A stretch of 64,000 nucleotides of DNA from Allium sativum (taxonomy: Eukaryota > Streptophyta > Magnoliopsida > Asparagales > Amaryllidaceae): NCBI GenBank assembly GCA_030737875.1, contig CM060922.1, positions 755,915,603-755,979,602 on the forward strand, read 5' to 3'. The notes under the pieces are model-generated. The model was not told the origin of the DNA. It ran no database searches and worked only from the letters and a program-made list of their open reading frames with translations. Made by a program: the position numbers and the translations under genes. Of the stretch, positions 10,756-21,261 are shown piece after piece; the first letter of the stretch is position 1; each line of letters begins with the position of its first letter.

Positions 10756-12700
10756 TACACACAAGGATAAGCACTATTGTACACGAATTTGCAGGGTGAT
10801 ATCCATTTAACATGCATCAACATCATGGTAGGTCTCACCATCTTCTGTAGTTTTGTAAACTTAACTTGCAACGAAATCTATTTACCATTTCCTTGTTTAG
10901 TGTTTGCAAACGTTAAAGCTAGGGAACAATATGATAAGATATGATGTGTTCTCGATAGATAAGGTAATTTGACAGATTCAAACAAACTGCTATAGCGTTC
11001 ACACCATAAATTGATATTACAAAACTGTTAAGCCTGGAAACTTCATACACAAGGTCTTAAAAAACAACAATCATGATTGCCACAATTTTCAGCTCCACTT
11101 CCGTCAATCTCTTTGTTATTAACTTCCTACTGCAGTATAGCGTTAAATATGAAAAACCCTTACCATCTCACTATGATCTTCCAACTTTTTAAAATATCAG
11201 CTATATAGTTAACAATCCATGATCATGGATTGAGTATGGGCATTTATAGGTATCTTAGCAGTTTTAAGGGAAGGGAATAAATAATACCTAGGTTTGGAAG
11301 TTGGTTGCTGAAAATTTGCACATTTGAATATTTTTTTCCCTTTCTCCTCTTTTTCTATCCGAGGAAAAAGTTGGATAAGCATAAAAAAAATAAGATAAAG
11401 CACATATTACTTACTTATTTTAGCTTCCATACTTCTGCACACCTGATTTCAAAAATTTAAAATGGACAACAGGTCATTCGAAAAATAGGATATTAAAGAA
11501 AAATAAATAAAAACGAACTGAAAATTACACACCTATTGCTAAACTTCTCCAATGAACTAGAAATCACAATGCAAGGCATTTTCTAGCCTATAGATTATGG
11601 AGAGTGCATTTTTAGCATAGAAAATACCGCAGATATAATAAAATCAAATTATATTCATATGAATATTGGTCGTGACTAATATGACATTGATGTCGTAGAA
11701 TTCGCTAAGAATGGTCCTATTCTAAAGCAGATTACTCATTATAGTATGCTTTATAAGTCAAGGAAATTTAATAATTAGAAATTGTTTGTTTCATTATACA
11801 AAACTAGTCAAGGTGACTAAAAAAGCTATGGATGATACAAATCAAAGTGACAACTTTACTAAGAAAAGTGATCGACAAATAAGTATATATATATAGTTAC
11901 TCTATATGATATAAATGCACATCAGTAAGCTCTAAAAAGACTCAGGAATAAAGAATATCACGACTTGCATAATAGAAACAAGTGGTATTGCAAAACCGGT
12001 GAGAGAAAGAGGAATAGCTAACTTAGTTTTTGGGTTTGTAGAAACGTTGGAGGTGATGCAGACAACTTTCAGAACCTAAAAGAGTACAATAATATAAGAT
12101 TTCCAAGATTGGAAGCATAGAAGGTGTAATACATATGAAAGACTAGTAATATTGTGATATGTTTATCATACAAAAAATGACTATGGATTGAATATTACCA
12201 GGTTATTAATATCATTAACTAAATGGAAAATTCCTTTCAAGAGTGCATGTGCGTGTAGAATGAGTCATTCGCCATGACCCTAAAAAAAATCCAAAACAAA
12301 ATATTTTGCAACAACAGGGATTTCTTGACAACAACTTGTAAGAAAGAAAATACCATTTATATTAATTCTCTGACTTGACGTGTATTGAAAGTAACTTAGA
12401 ACTACAAGTACCTAGTAAGTGAATAAGTCATATGTAATAAAACCTGATTTGTTTCAAACAAAGTTTGCTCATCCGTCCATGTTTATTATATCTCAAACAA
12501 AGTTTGCTCACCCCTACATTAAGATATAGTAAATGATCTTTTCCTAACCAGACGTAGCAAAAATGAGTTATATATTTTTAATTTACAAGTGAGAAAAGAA
12601 CAATTCAGCATGGAGCAACACATCCCGGACAAACGCTAGGACTAGGCAAGCTATGCCCTTTTTGGCAATTGCAGAAAACGCTGCAAGAGCATTAAGGAAG
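10756..12700. other. CACTA interior, no gene recognised
   Basis: AT-rich DNA. A few minus-strand GTAAGT- or GTGAGA-like donors follow short open stretches (for example near 11405 and 10832). I could not assemble a gene model or recognise a family. Confidence 0.35.
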
Positions 12701-12703
12701 TAC

Positions 12704-12772
12704 CTGAGGTTGCTCATCTAAAACCTCATTTGAGGATGTAAGTTGTTGCTCCTCCAGATGTCTTATCGTCCT
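12704..12772 (-). pseudogene. Exon-like patch, possible remnant of a CACTA-borne gene
   Basis: On the minus strand a 69-bp open stretch rich in E, Q and S (HLEEQQLTSSNEVLDEQPQ) is framed by TTTAG upstream and CAG|GTACTT downstream, as an internal exon would be. Its glutamine- and glutamate-rich character resembles coiled-coil tails of CACTA-encoded accessory proteins, but the stretch is too short to assign. Together with 13213-13306 it may be the last trace of the element's own gene. Confidence 0.25.
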
Positions 12773-13212
12773 CTAAATTTTCCACCTGTTTAAAACATTA
12801 ATCATCAAGTCGAAAAAGATAAAATAACACTCAAAGTGTACCATTAGCATGTAGTTGGTTTTCATCATAAATGTGTGCACATAACTCTTTCCGAAAGAAG
12901 TTCTTTTCTCTCTGAACTGTCCTTTCCGTTCTTCCCTAATCGAGACTGAAGCCTAAGTTGCTTCTTAAGCTCTCGCAATTTAAATCTTGAGCCGCCTTGA
13001 TTTCGAAAGGCAGGTTCCAGGCAAATTTAAAAGAAAAATTGAAGTCAACAGACATCATAGCTACAAATAGGACTATGCAATGAACATTTTCTTATTATTT
13101 CCAACTATAAGAAACAAAATTAAATCTCCATCATAAGCTCTAACACAGAATACAGAAATCTATCAGGCATTATAATCAAAAGTAAAATTACGAATTTGTC
13201 AAAAAATAATAC

Positions 13213-13306
13213 CTTGCGATCCAGCATTTGATTGGTAGATCGAATTTGGTTCTTAATAGACATTGATGTAAACTTCATCTTCCACTTCTTATTATCTACT
13301 TTCAAC
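13213..13306 (-). pseudogene. Second exon-like patch on the minus strand
   Basis: About 31 codons are open on the minus strand, lysine-rich (KVDNKKWKMKF, then SIKNQIRSTNQ), ending at AAG|GTATTA, a plausible donor. The basic S.KN..R pattern is reminiscent of a region seen in plant En/Spm-type transposase proteins, but the similarity is faint. A profile search with the En/Spm transposase families would decide it. Confidence 0.25.
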
Positions 13307-13912
13307 CCGTTCCAGTTTTATCCAACCAGACACCAGTAGGTGTGGCTTCCATGCATCATTTTTGCTGATCAATGTGGCCTCCGTTCTAACTGTAGTTCAA
13401 ATCCCCTTTCTAACTCAAACCTTTGAAACACTACACTGTATAAACCATATTTGCACAGAATTTGCGTATGCAAATAAGCAAATCACCAAAATTAGATCGA
13501 AATAGTGGATTGAAATGAAATATAAAATTCATACCTATTTAGGGTTTATGTAGAAATCTCGAGCAATTAAGTATGGTATCCGATTGAAGCACTTGATCAG
13601 GGTTCAGAGGGCTTGCGCGACCATGACGATCGAAGAATCCAATGATAGGGTGAACTTCTTTGAGGTTAAAAAGGAAAAAAAATACAGAGTATCGAAGAGA
13701 GATCAAAAAAAGTAAAATTTCTCTGAAGTATCAATCATGGAGGAAACTCGAAGGATTGGGCGAACACTTTTTTATGGGAGTCGTGAAAATTTTAGAGCGG
13801 GATAGGCGGTAAATGTTTGGTTACGTTTACAATATGAGATAATATATTATTAGTTACTTTTACAAATAAACGCAGCCACCTATAGTAACCATTGACAAAT
13901 TTTCTTGTAGTG

Positions 13913-14058
13913 TTACCATGACTTTTTACTATGAGTATAAATTCATAATCAAAATCAAATAACTTGAAATCTGGTTTAGAATGGAATTCACCTGTGAAAT
14001 CAAAATTGAACTGCCCTAAAATCAGAAGTCAAAGTTGAATTGAATTGTTGGACAATTA
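13913..14058. other. Flank right of the CACTA element
   Basis: Begins with TTA, the second copy of the CACTA target duplication. The rest is AT-rich DNA that should continue the sequence left of 5500. Confidence 0.5.
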
Positions 14059-14104
14059 GGTTGCGATTAGGTTGCGATTTGGAACTCCTTAACTAATCGC
14101 AACC
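14059..14104. repeat. Short hairpin of GGTTGCGATTAG repeats
   Basis: GGTTGCGATTAG (14059-14070) and CTAATCGCAACC (14093-14104) form a perfect 12-bp stem with a 22-bp loop. Two further direct GGTTGCGATT copies lie at 14070 and about 14111. No function is assigned. Confidence 0.6.
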
Positions 14105-14430
14105 TTGAGTAGGTTGCGATTTCAATTCTCCCAAAAGGCTTCGATTTCAATTTTTCAGTGGTAATTGTGAATCTTTTTTAGTAGCCGATGTTTGAAAAGT
14201 GCGTGAGTAAGCGTTAGAGGATGATAGCTAGGGGTATGCATTAGCAATTTACCATTTTGCCTAGGATATTCAACCAAAGCGCATTGCTCAACACAAATAT
14301 GTGTTGGAAAAAATAACAACAGTAGCTATATATATTTTGTGACACATTTTTGCTATAGCAACGCTTATTATTGTTATTAGTCAACAACATAATAAGTGTT
14401 GGAAAATGGAAAAAAGTGTTACAAAATGGT

Positions 14431-14445
14431 TGTTTTGGTGCAGTG
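14431..14445. mobile_element. Second CACTA-like terminus (partial element)
   Basis: Read inward from 14445 the sequence is CACTGCACCAAAACAACC, similar to the left CACTA end at 5500 (CACTACACCAATAATGACC). Upstream copies of GTGTTGGAAAA and GTGTTACAAAA resemble subterminal repeats. The opposite end is not found nearby, so this may be the end of a truncated or diverged CACTA derivative starting somewhere after 13916. Confidence 0.4.
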
Positions 14446-14484
14446 AATTTTAATTATTGGAATAGTCTAATTTACACCGGTGCC

Positions 14485-14545
14485 TGAAACCTGAGTTGTT
14501 ACAGACGCCCCCTTAAAGAGATTGCATCCCCGCGATTTCCTTGGT
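14485..14545 (-). mobile_element. LTR end and polypurine tract remnant of a minus-strand gypsy element
   Basis: CTGAGTTGTTACA ends at 14503 and is followed by GACGCCCCCTTAAAG and a gattgcatccccgcg stretch. This matches, in the same order, the LTR A end (GGGTCGTTACA), its polypurine tract (ATCTCCCCCACTTAAAAC) and the cgtcccc motif that follows. It is therefore the 3'-LTR edge plus polypurine tract of a minus-strand element, directly fused to plus-strand integrase sequence at about 14545. Confidence 0.55.
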
Positions 14546-14552
14546 ATACCAT

Positions 14553-15727
14553 TTACAAGAGTATGTGGCCCGATGTTTGACTTGCCAGAAAGTGAAGGCT
14601 AAACAGAGGAAACCTGGAAGATTGCTTCAGCCTCTGTACATACCATAGTGGAAGTGGGAGAGCGTCTTTATGGATTTTATTGATGGTTTTCCCAGATTGA
14701 GGAAGGGCAATACCAGTATATGGGTTATAGTTGACAGACTGACTAAGAGCGCTCAATTCATCCCAGTCAAGAGCAAAAGGATGATAGCTTGGTTAGCATC
14801 AATACACCTTAGAGAGATCATCTGACTATATAGCGTTCCCCCCAATATTGTTAGTGACCGTTATCCCATCTTTACGAGTGAGTCTTGAGGAGCTTGTAGG
14901 AGGCACTAGGGACACAGCTATGACTTAGCACCGCCTATCACCCCAGATGGATGGACAGAATGAGCGGGTCAATAAGGTTCTCGAGGATTTATTGAGACTG
15001 CATATCGACTTCTGAGGGACTTGGGAGGAGCATCTCCCATTGGTAGAGTTTGCCTACAATAATAGTTATCAGACGAGTATTGGTATGACTCCCTTCAGGG
15101 CACTTTATGGACGACCATACAGATCACCTACATTTTAGTAGAAGTCTATAGACTTCTACCTAGGCCTTAGATGGTTAGAAAAACTTCAGAGAAGATAGAC
15201 CTTATTCAGAGACGAATGAAAGCAGCTCAAGATAGGTAGAAGTCATACGCTGATCAGAGCAAACTAACTTAGAGTTCGAGGTAGGAGATATGATCTTTAT
15301 CAAGATGTCTCCTTTAAGGAATGTTGCTCGTTTTGGGTCGGTAGGGAAGTTGGCACCAAGGTTTGTAGGGTCATTTCCCATAGTAGAGAAGATAGGTTAG
15401 ATGGCTTACAGAGTTAGACTACCAGAGAGACTGGCAGGAGTTCACGATGTGTTCCATGTTTCCCACTTGAGGAAGTGTCTACAGGATTTTGTGGAGGTAG
15501 TAGAGTCAAGTACCCTTGAGGATATAGAGATAAAGAAGGAGGAATCGATTAGAAAAGTTCTTACCCGTATACTTGGATTGGAAGTTGGATCAGAAGTAAA
15601 GAAGCTACGTAACAAGGAGATCAAGTTGGTGAAGGTACAATGGGGAGAAGATCCTGATGATGCAACATGGGAACCCGAAGACAAGATTCGCGCTTCTTAC
15701 CCTTTTCTCTTAAAGAGTATGTTCTAA
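14553..15727 (+). pseudogene. Decayed chromovirus integrase and chromodomain (element G)
   Basis: Plus-strand remnant of a Ty3/gypsy pol 3' end. Visible pieces are CLTCQKVK (end of the HHCC zinc finger), MDFIDGFPR with the first catalytic aspartate and WVIVDRLTKSA (about 14665-14755), VSDR with the second (about 14853), and a broken core. From 15401 a clean 108-codon stretch holds VHDVFHVSHLRK and a chromodomain-like end, KLVKVQWGEDPDDATWEPEDK. Stops interrupt the core repeatedly (for example after YIP near 14648 and after HLREII near 14822). Upstream reverse transcriptase and gag are missing, cut at about 14545. Closest in style to Tekay-type chromoviruses. Confidence 0.85.
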
Positions 15728-16336
15728 ACCTTTGAATTCAAATATGTTTTTCCTATCATTTGAATCTCTTAGCTAGAAGCCTATGGATGATATTAATGTT
15801 TGAAAATATGTGTTTGAAAGCATGTGTTTGAAAACATGCATTTGAAACGTGTTATGTTTTACGGTTGCAAGTGGATGCAAGTGATTGCTAGTGGATGAAG
15901 TGGATGCATATACACACACACTAGGCACTAGATTAAGGATCGGCTTAATAAGAGCACTAACATATTTCATATGGATGTGTGCGTATTTTAAATATTTATG
16001 GATGGGAATGGTTGAATCATCACTTGGATGTAGCATTTTGGTGAATAGTTTTTGCATACCTATAGAATTTATATGTATTATTAGGATTCTTTTGCATACA
16101 TATTGAATATATGGCACAGGCATGAATTGCATTAAGGAGGTCAATTGAATCAGTAGACCGCCTGATTTTCGCATTAGTCTAGGAATATATACACAACACC
16201 CTTCCATATGTCCATACAAAGCATTAGAAATTTTAAGAACAATGGATGCAAAAGGTTGAGTAGGTGAGTGTAGGTAATGGTGATAACGTTAATAACATTA
16301 TTCTTCTTAACTTGAAGATTTCGGAGACGAAATCCT
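15728..16336 (+). mobile_element. Noncoding spacer between element G pol and its polypurine tract
   Basis: About 600 bp separate the chromodomain stop from the polypurine tract. It contains a cluster of short TGTTTGAAAACATG-type repeats (15797-15850). An open stretch on the opposite strand has no recognisable motif and is ignored. Confidence 0.55.
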
Positions 16337-16351
16337 TTAAGGAGGGAAGAA
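16337..16351 (+). promoter_or_regulatory. Polypurine tract of element G
   Basis: TTTAAGGAGGGAAGAA directly precedes the TG of an LTR at 16352, the expected place for the plus-strand DNA primer. It follows GACGAAATCC, similar to the GGACGAAAAG upstream of the tracts of A and C. Confidence 0.8.
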
Positions 16352-16610
16352 TGTTTAAATCCGCAAAATTTTAATCAACAATAATTATATTAAGAAGATT
16401 ATAAAATTGAATATTAATTAATAAAATATTCAGAACTAGATAAAACAGACTTTATCGTTGCGTTCATTACGAAATTCTGAGTCAGACTTTTGGTTTTCTT
16501 AAGTCGAACTAAGTATGAGCAAGTTATTATTAAAAGAAGTTTGAATTAAATTAATAATTTAATTAACTAATTCAGAAATAATGCAACGGTAATAGGGCAA
16601 CCCAGACCCT

Positions 16611-16664
16611 ACATGGGTCAACCCTTGTGTCGATCCATGCGTCGACACTAGTGTTGACCCATGT
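16611..16664. repeat. 12-bp inverted repeat upstream of the G promoter
   Basis: ACATGGGTCAAC (16611-16622) pairs perfectly with GTTGACCCATGT (16653-16664). Further GTCGAC and GGGTCGACCC palindromes lie within and just beyond. The cluster sits about 150 bp upstream of the TATA box, so it could be a set of U3 protein-binding sites. Confidence 0.6.
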
Positions 16665-16816
16665 AAGAGGTGGGTCGACCCACCCAAGACCAGGCAACAT
16701 CCCCGCACCTGGTCGGTTTTCTGTGTAATATTCTTTTTGCTGACTCAACATGATGTGTCTTCTATGGTATGGATTGAAACCATAAAATCCTATGGTCCAA
16801 GTTATCCTAACAGACC

Positions 16817-17009
16817 TATATATAGACTAGCAACCCTCTCTATTTTCCTACACCAAACATTCCTTCGACTTCTTCCTCCACTAAGTTATGTTCTGAAATA
16901 AAATTAGGAAAAGGGTTAGGGTGCTGTCATAATATAGATTGAAAGGATAATTCTTCTTCTACTTCAATTTTATATGCCTTTTCTGGATCTATTACACAAC
17001 ATTGTGAGT
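16817..17009 (+). promoter_or_regulatory. TATA box, leader and 5' splice site of LTR G
   Basis: TATATATA at 16817-16824 is followed after about 30 bp by a pyrimidine-rich leader, and at 17004-17009 by GTGAGT, a good plant 5' splice site, then T-rich DNA. The order matches that in LTRs A, B, C and D. Confidence 0.5.
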
Positions 17010-18792
17010 TCTATGTCATTTTAGTTTTGTAGTTAAAAAAGGGTTTTGACTGTAAATTTATTGAATCTGAAAGTATCAGTGTTTATAAGTTTGTTCTTAT
17101 ATATTATTGTTCTTTTAATTACTATCAGTACCTATTCCTTTTTCAGTTATTTTTTTCACATGTATATCTTTCTTCTCTACCCCATTTCTGCTATTGTTTT
17201 ATTTACAATCTTATTATGCCTATTTGTTCATTTCTGAGTTCGGATCTATTCTCCTTTTGTTTTGTTTTTGCGTTGAGCCTAGGCCAACGAGAGCCTAAGT
17301 CTTTACCGTTTGAATTGCGTAAAATTGGGAAACTATGTACTAACAATAAAAAGGGAATTTGGGCATTTTGACATTTATGGACCATTGATAGTAAAATTGG
17401 GATAATTACAAAGGGAGAATGTGCAAACATGTAAATCTGAATAGGTTGGACTTAATTTTATATTAAGTAAACATGTCTTGGGAAAGTGTGCGAAGTAGAT
17501 GTATATTAAAACATATTATTGTAATTTGTAAACATCTGAGTAGGTGCCTGTCTAATTTGGGGAAGGGTTGTGTAAAGAATTACATTTAATAAGAAATGTC
17601 ATTAACAACCTTATAATATAACATAGGGTTATATTAAGCTTATTAATGAATTTAGGCCTGCTAAGCTAAACGTGTCTTATTAATAACCTAAGATGTCCAT
17701 TCTGCTATTAAAATATTTGGTGGGACTCTTAAAATCCTAGTTAATTTGGGGGCCAAGCCTAAGGGTGGCTTTTGTCAATCTGCTATTTTTTTTCTATTTG
17801 GAACCTATATCAACAAGTAACCTCCTGTTATCAAACGAGTCTCAGGTAGAAACTAGGGCACGCTTTACTGATGCATGATTGTATGATGTTCAAATTCTAG
17901 AGGTGGGTACCAGCGCGTCCGGTGGAGTCATGACTGTGCATGGATCCGCTTGGGTAAGATAAGATGCTGTAACACTGGTAGATATTATTGTGTCTTTTTA
18001 GTTGATGGGTTCGGGACTGGTATCCACGAATACCATAGTTGGCACATGTTATTCGTGTCTATTTAGGGAGTCGATCACTGGGCAGTAATTAGGTAAAACT
18101 TAATCTTGATATACTGATGGTTGGTGCATAAATTCTATTCTGGGATATGAATGAGAAGTTTATTTATCTTACCTTACCTTTTTTTATTCCATATTTCCTA
18201 CTTTACTGTATTTTCATATTTGGTACTATTGATCTGTCTTGATACTTCTTTATCATATGCATATGCTAAAAATCACTGGAACTCGCCGTACTTTATGTCT
18301 GACCTATTTTTCTTTTCCTTCTCTCTCTTCCTTCCCTCCTCCCCCTAGGTTCTCATGGTAGTGGATTGCAACAATGACTCTTTGATTCAGCTTGGACTTG
18401 AATCATTCTCTTCTTCATGTACTGTTTCGATTTCTGTTTTATGACAATTGTTATTACTCATGAGGGATATGGATTTTATGGCTTTGTACTTGTACTTTGA
18501 TGACTTACTTTCCACGAGACAGATGTTTTGTGATTATGACTCTTTGGTATTAGAAACTGTAATGATGTGATGTTGGTTTAATAAAACAAATGTTTTTGAA
18601 AATTTTCCACTACTTTTATGTTCTCTTGTGAATTTTAGCCTCTATTATTGCTTATACCAATTGCACTTCACAGAACTTAATGCATCCTCATATGGGTGAC
18701 ATTAAGGGATATGGTGTGTCATACCAAGTATTTTCTATATGTATAACTACACATTTTTGCATATTAAAGAAAACGAGAATGTGATTTAAACG

Positions 18793-18992
18793 ATTAGTGA
18801 AGTATGTTGGCTTGTAATAAATCGATTAGTGAAACGTGCTTTACGGAACGTATTGATTTCACTTTTCGAGTTATTATTTGGAGGTTTGTAACACATTCTT
18901 TGTTATGCCAGTACTTGGGGTTGTTATATATATTAAAATATACATGTAAGGTTGTTCGGTGTTTGGTGAAGGTTGTTGTGTCAGAATAAGGG
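18793..18992. other. Flank left of element B
   Basis: No gene recognised. CGATTAGTGAA occurs twice (18791 and about 18822). The last five bases before B (18993-18997) are TTGTT, its target duplication. Confidence 0.5.
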
Positions 18993-18997
18993 TTGTT

Positions 18998-19438
18998 TGT
19001 AACAGCCCGCATTTTACGTATCGGAAGATCGTAAAATATTTTTATTTTATTCCTTGAGGGTTGGATCATTCTCATCTTTTGACATGTTGCTTATGGGGAT
19101 GTCAGACATGTCCTTAATTTTTAACGATTTTGTTTGTGACCATTTTTCCCCTGTTAGTCTTGTACAGGGCATAACTTTTGACTCAGGTCGAACCAGAGGG
19201 TAACACATGTGCCATTAGAAAGGAATTGACGATTGCCTTTCTGTAGAGTGGTTACATTAAAGTTTGGCTCAGCTCTTTTGGAGAAATTGCTGTTTTAAGG
19301 TTTTTCAATTGGTTGTCCAGGTTTGGTAAGCCAAAGTGGGCTGAATTGGGAAGGCCCATTAGGGGATTGGTGGAAACTATAAATATGGGGTAAGGGATAT
19401 GAGAAAGAGTTTGGATTTTCCATTCTCTCATTGGAAGG
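18998..19438 (+). mobile_element. 5' LTR of element B, left part
   Basis: Starts TGTAACAGCCCGCATTTTACG, as does the 3' LTR at 38756. It is interrupted after GAAGG (19434-19438) by element A and resumes at 31878. It holds the TATA box of the element. Confidence 0.92.
19378..19385 (+). promoter_or_regulatory. TATA box of the element B 5' LTR
   Basis: TATAAATA, with an identical TATAAATA at the matching place in the 3' LTR (44429-44436). Transcription would start about 30 bp later. Element A is inserted 53 bp downstream, so it separates the promoter from the rest of B. Confidence 0.65.
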
Positions 19439-19970
19439 TGAGACGACCCGAAATCCCGTTCCGACGGAAACAGGGGTTATCTTTGGAATATAACACAGAA
19501 ACAGATAATAGCAGAACAAAATTAAATAAATACACCAGATATGAACAATAGAATATACTGGATAAAAGTAATCATCAGAGTTACACAGTATATAGGATCT
19601 TACTTAGTACAAATACAGTTCAGCTATACATAAATGTCTACAGCGGAAATAAACAAAATATGTACAATAGGAGCTGAACAGCATAAAAAGAGATAAATGA
19701 TAGAATCCATCTTCAGCTCCGGCTATCCAGAAAGAACCAGCTAAACCTGAATACAAGGCTGCCCGTGTAGAAAAAGGGGCACCCGAGTTTGAAAGTGAAA
19801 CAAACTACGAGTCAGTCATGGGACTGGTATGAGAAATCCACTCAACACATATATATTTGGCTAATCACAGGACCACGCCACTTTCGTGGAACGGGTTTAC
19901 TCCATTGGATTGCCAGTGCTTTAAAACACATCTTTCTTTTAAACATCGCTATGCTTTTTATAAAAATGAA

Positions 19971-20042
19971 GCCATTATAAGACTCAGTTCCCATCACACA
20001 ATGCAACGCAAACCGGAGGATAGAGTTTTACCTTATAATGGC
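19971..20042 (-). other. U5 stem of LTR A with co-varying partners
   Basis: GCCATTATAAG (19971-19981) and CTTATAATGGC (20032-20042) form a perfect 11-bp inverted repeat around a 50-bp loop containing ATGCAACGCAAACC. Equivalent stems in C, D and E differ in sequence but mostly keep pairing. Confidence 0.6.
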
Positions 20043-21261
20043 CAAAATATGATTGATACGAATAAAACAAAGGCAATTGATATTATTGCTAGTGTGTACA
20101 TGTTTTGAAAACAATTTCAAATCATAACTATCAATCATAGACGGCATGGGTACCATATATCATGTCGCCATATATATATATATATACAATCAAAACCGCA
20201 CGATCACGTATTTGGAAATGGGATTTCCGTCATGAACCAAGGCAAAAGATAGTCCTTACCGAATTCGAGACGCTCTAGCCCGCCCCTCAGGAACAGCCGC
20301 AACTGCCCCTTGGATCGTCAGGGCCGGTCCACACGAAGTGGATTATAATGCCTGAACAATGCGTTTCTCCACCCTTTGGGGTGTAAATGAGCCAACGAAT
20401 GACTCCATCGGACCCGGATCATCCGATCAAACCGAGGCGCCTCGCAACAGCAACAACCACATAGGTGAAAAGTATATAAATGTCAGGACTGGTAGGTCAC
20501 TGACACCACCCTAGCTAGAAAGAAAACGCACGTCCCCCCTGAGGTCCTGCTCCCGTTTCTGGTTCATACCGGGGTGTGAGGCTCGCGAATTTACGTTATA
20601 CACAAATCTACGCCACACAGGCGATGCTTTGATCATCACCACAAGACTTTGCTTTTCAACAGAAGCCCTGATCACTGCATCTTAGCATGCCACACAGGCA
20701 ATTCACACCGTGCAACTGATGGCTATCAATCACACAGAACAAATTCCAATGTCGGACACACAGTCCATTTACAAGTCCGTTCTGGGTCTGAACGAAACCG
20801 GAGGCACTAAATACCTCGCAAACCCTTCGATCACCACTCATGTCTGAACGATCACCACTCATTATCCATATTTCGGGATGCCTCCCAATCAGGACCTCGG
20901 TTACCATCCAAACGAGGTGAAGATCTCCGGTCTTCGACCGTCGCCTTCATCTTCGAATTTCAATCGTCGGTCAATTATTTGAAATGAGAATTAACTCGGC
21001 CTTTTCCAATAATTCACGTATATTTAGAATTTCAAATCAATTTATTTCAATGGTTAAATTATTCGACAACACCAATTGTGTTCTTTAATGTAATTTTCAC
21101 GCCAAACACATTCAACCATCAAAAGCCACATAAATCAAGCAAATTCGGTTTATTTCCATTCCATATCGCTTATGATATTTTATAACTATTTATCGCTATT
21201 TTTATTTATTTTAAAATAGCTAATTTATTCAAAACGACGCTTCGGGCCATAAAGCGGCCGT

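Larger units (their letters stand above)
5500..13912. mobile_element. Non-autonomous CACTA (En/Spm-type) DNA transposon
   Basis: The left terminus is CACTACACCAATAATG and the right terminus, read inward, is CACTACAAGAAAATTTG. Both start with the diagnostic CACTACA. A 3-bp target duplication TTA (5497-5499 and 13913-13915) flanks the 8413-bp element, as expected for this superfamily. Subterminal motifs related to TAGTAGCGTTT recur in both orientations near the left end, and GGTGGCTGCGTTTA-like copies occur near the right end. No intact transposase gene is seen, only weak minus-strand exon-like patches at 12.7-13.3 kb, so it probably depends on an autonomous partner. It carries a prenyltransferase-like exon and a kinase retrocopy. 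Confidence 0.85.
16352..18792 (+). mobile_element. 3' LTR of element G
   Basis: Starts TGTTTAAATCCGC right after the polypurine tract. The best candidate end is GATTTAAACG at 18783-18792, the complement of the start with one change (CA to CG). That would make an LTR of about 2.4 kb followed by ATTAG. The left edge is firm and the right edge is not. A TATA box, leader and splice donor are seen inside. An AATAAAAC stretch near 18580 is compatible with a polyadenylation region. Confidence 0.7.

Noticed and set aside
5500..14445. CACTA element extending to the second terminus at 14445
   Set aside because: The trinucleotide after 14445 (AAT) does not match TTA, while the 13912 end is followed by TTA and shares the CACTACA start and GCGTTTA subterminal motif.
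15773..16219. 148-codon open stretch on the minus strand
   Set aside because: No motif is recognised, it is antisense to the 3' spacer of element G, and its composition is explained by TGTTTGAAAACATG repeats.
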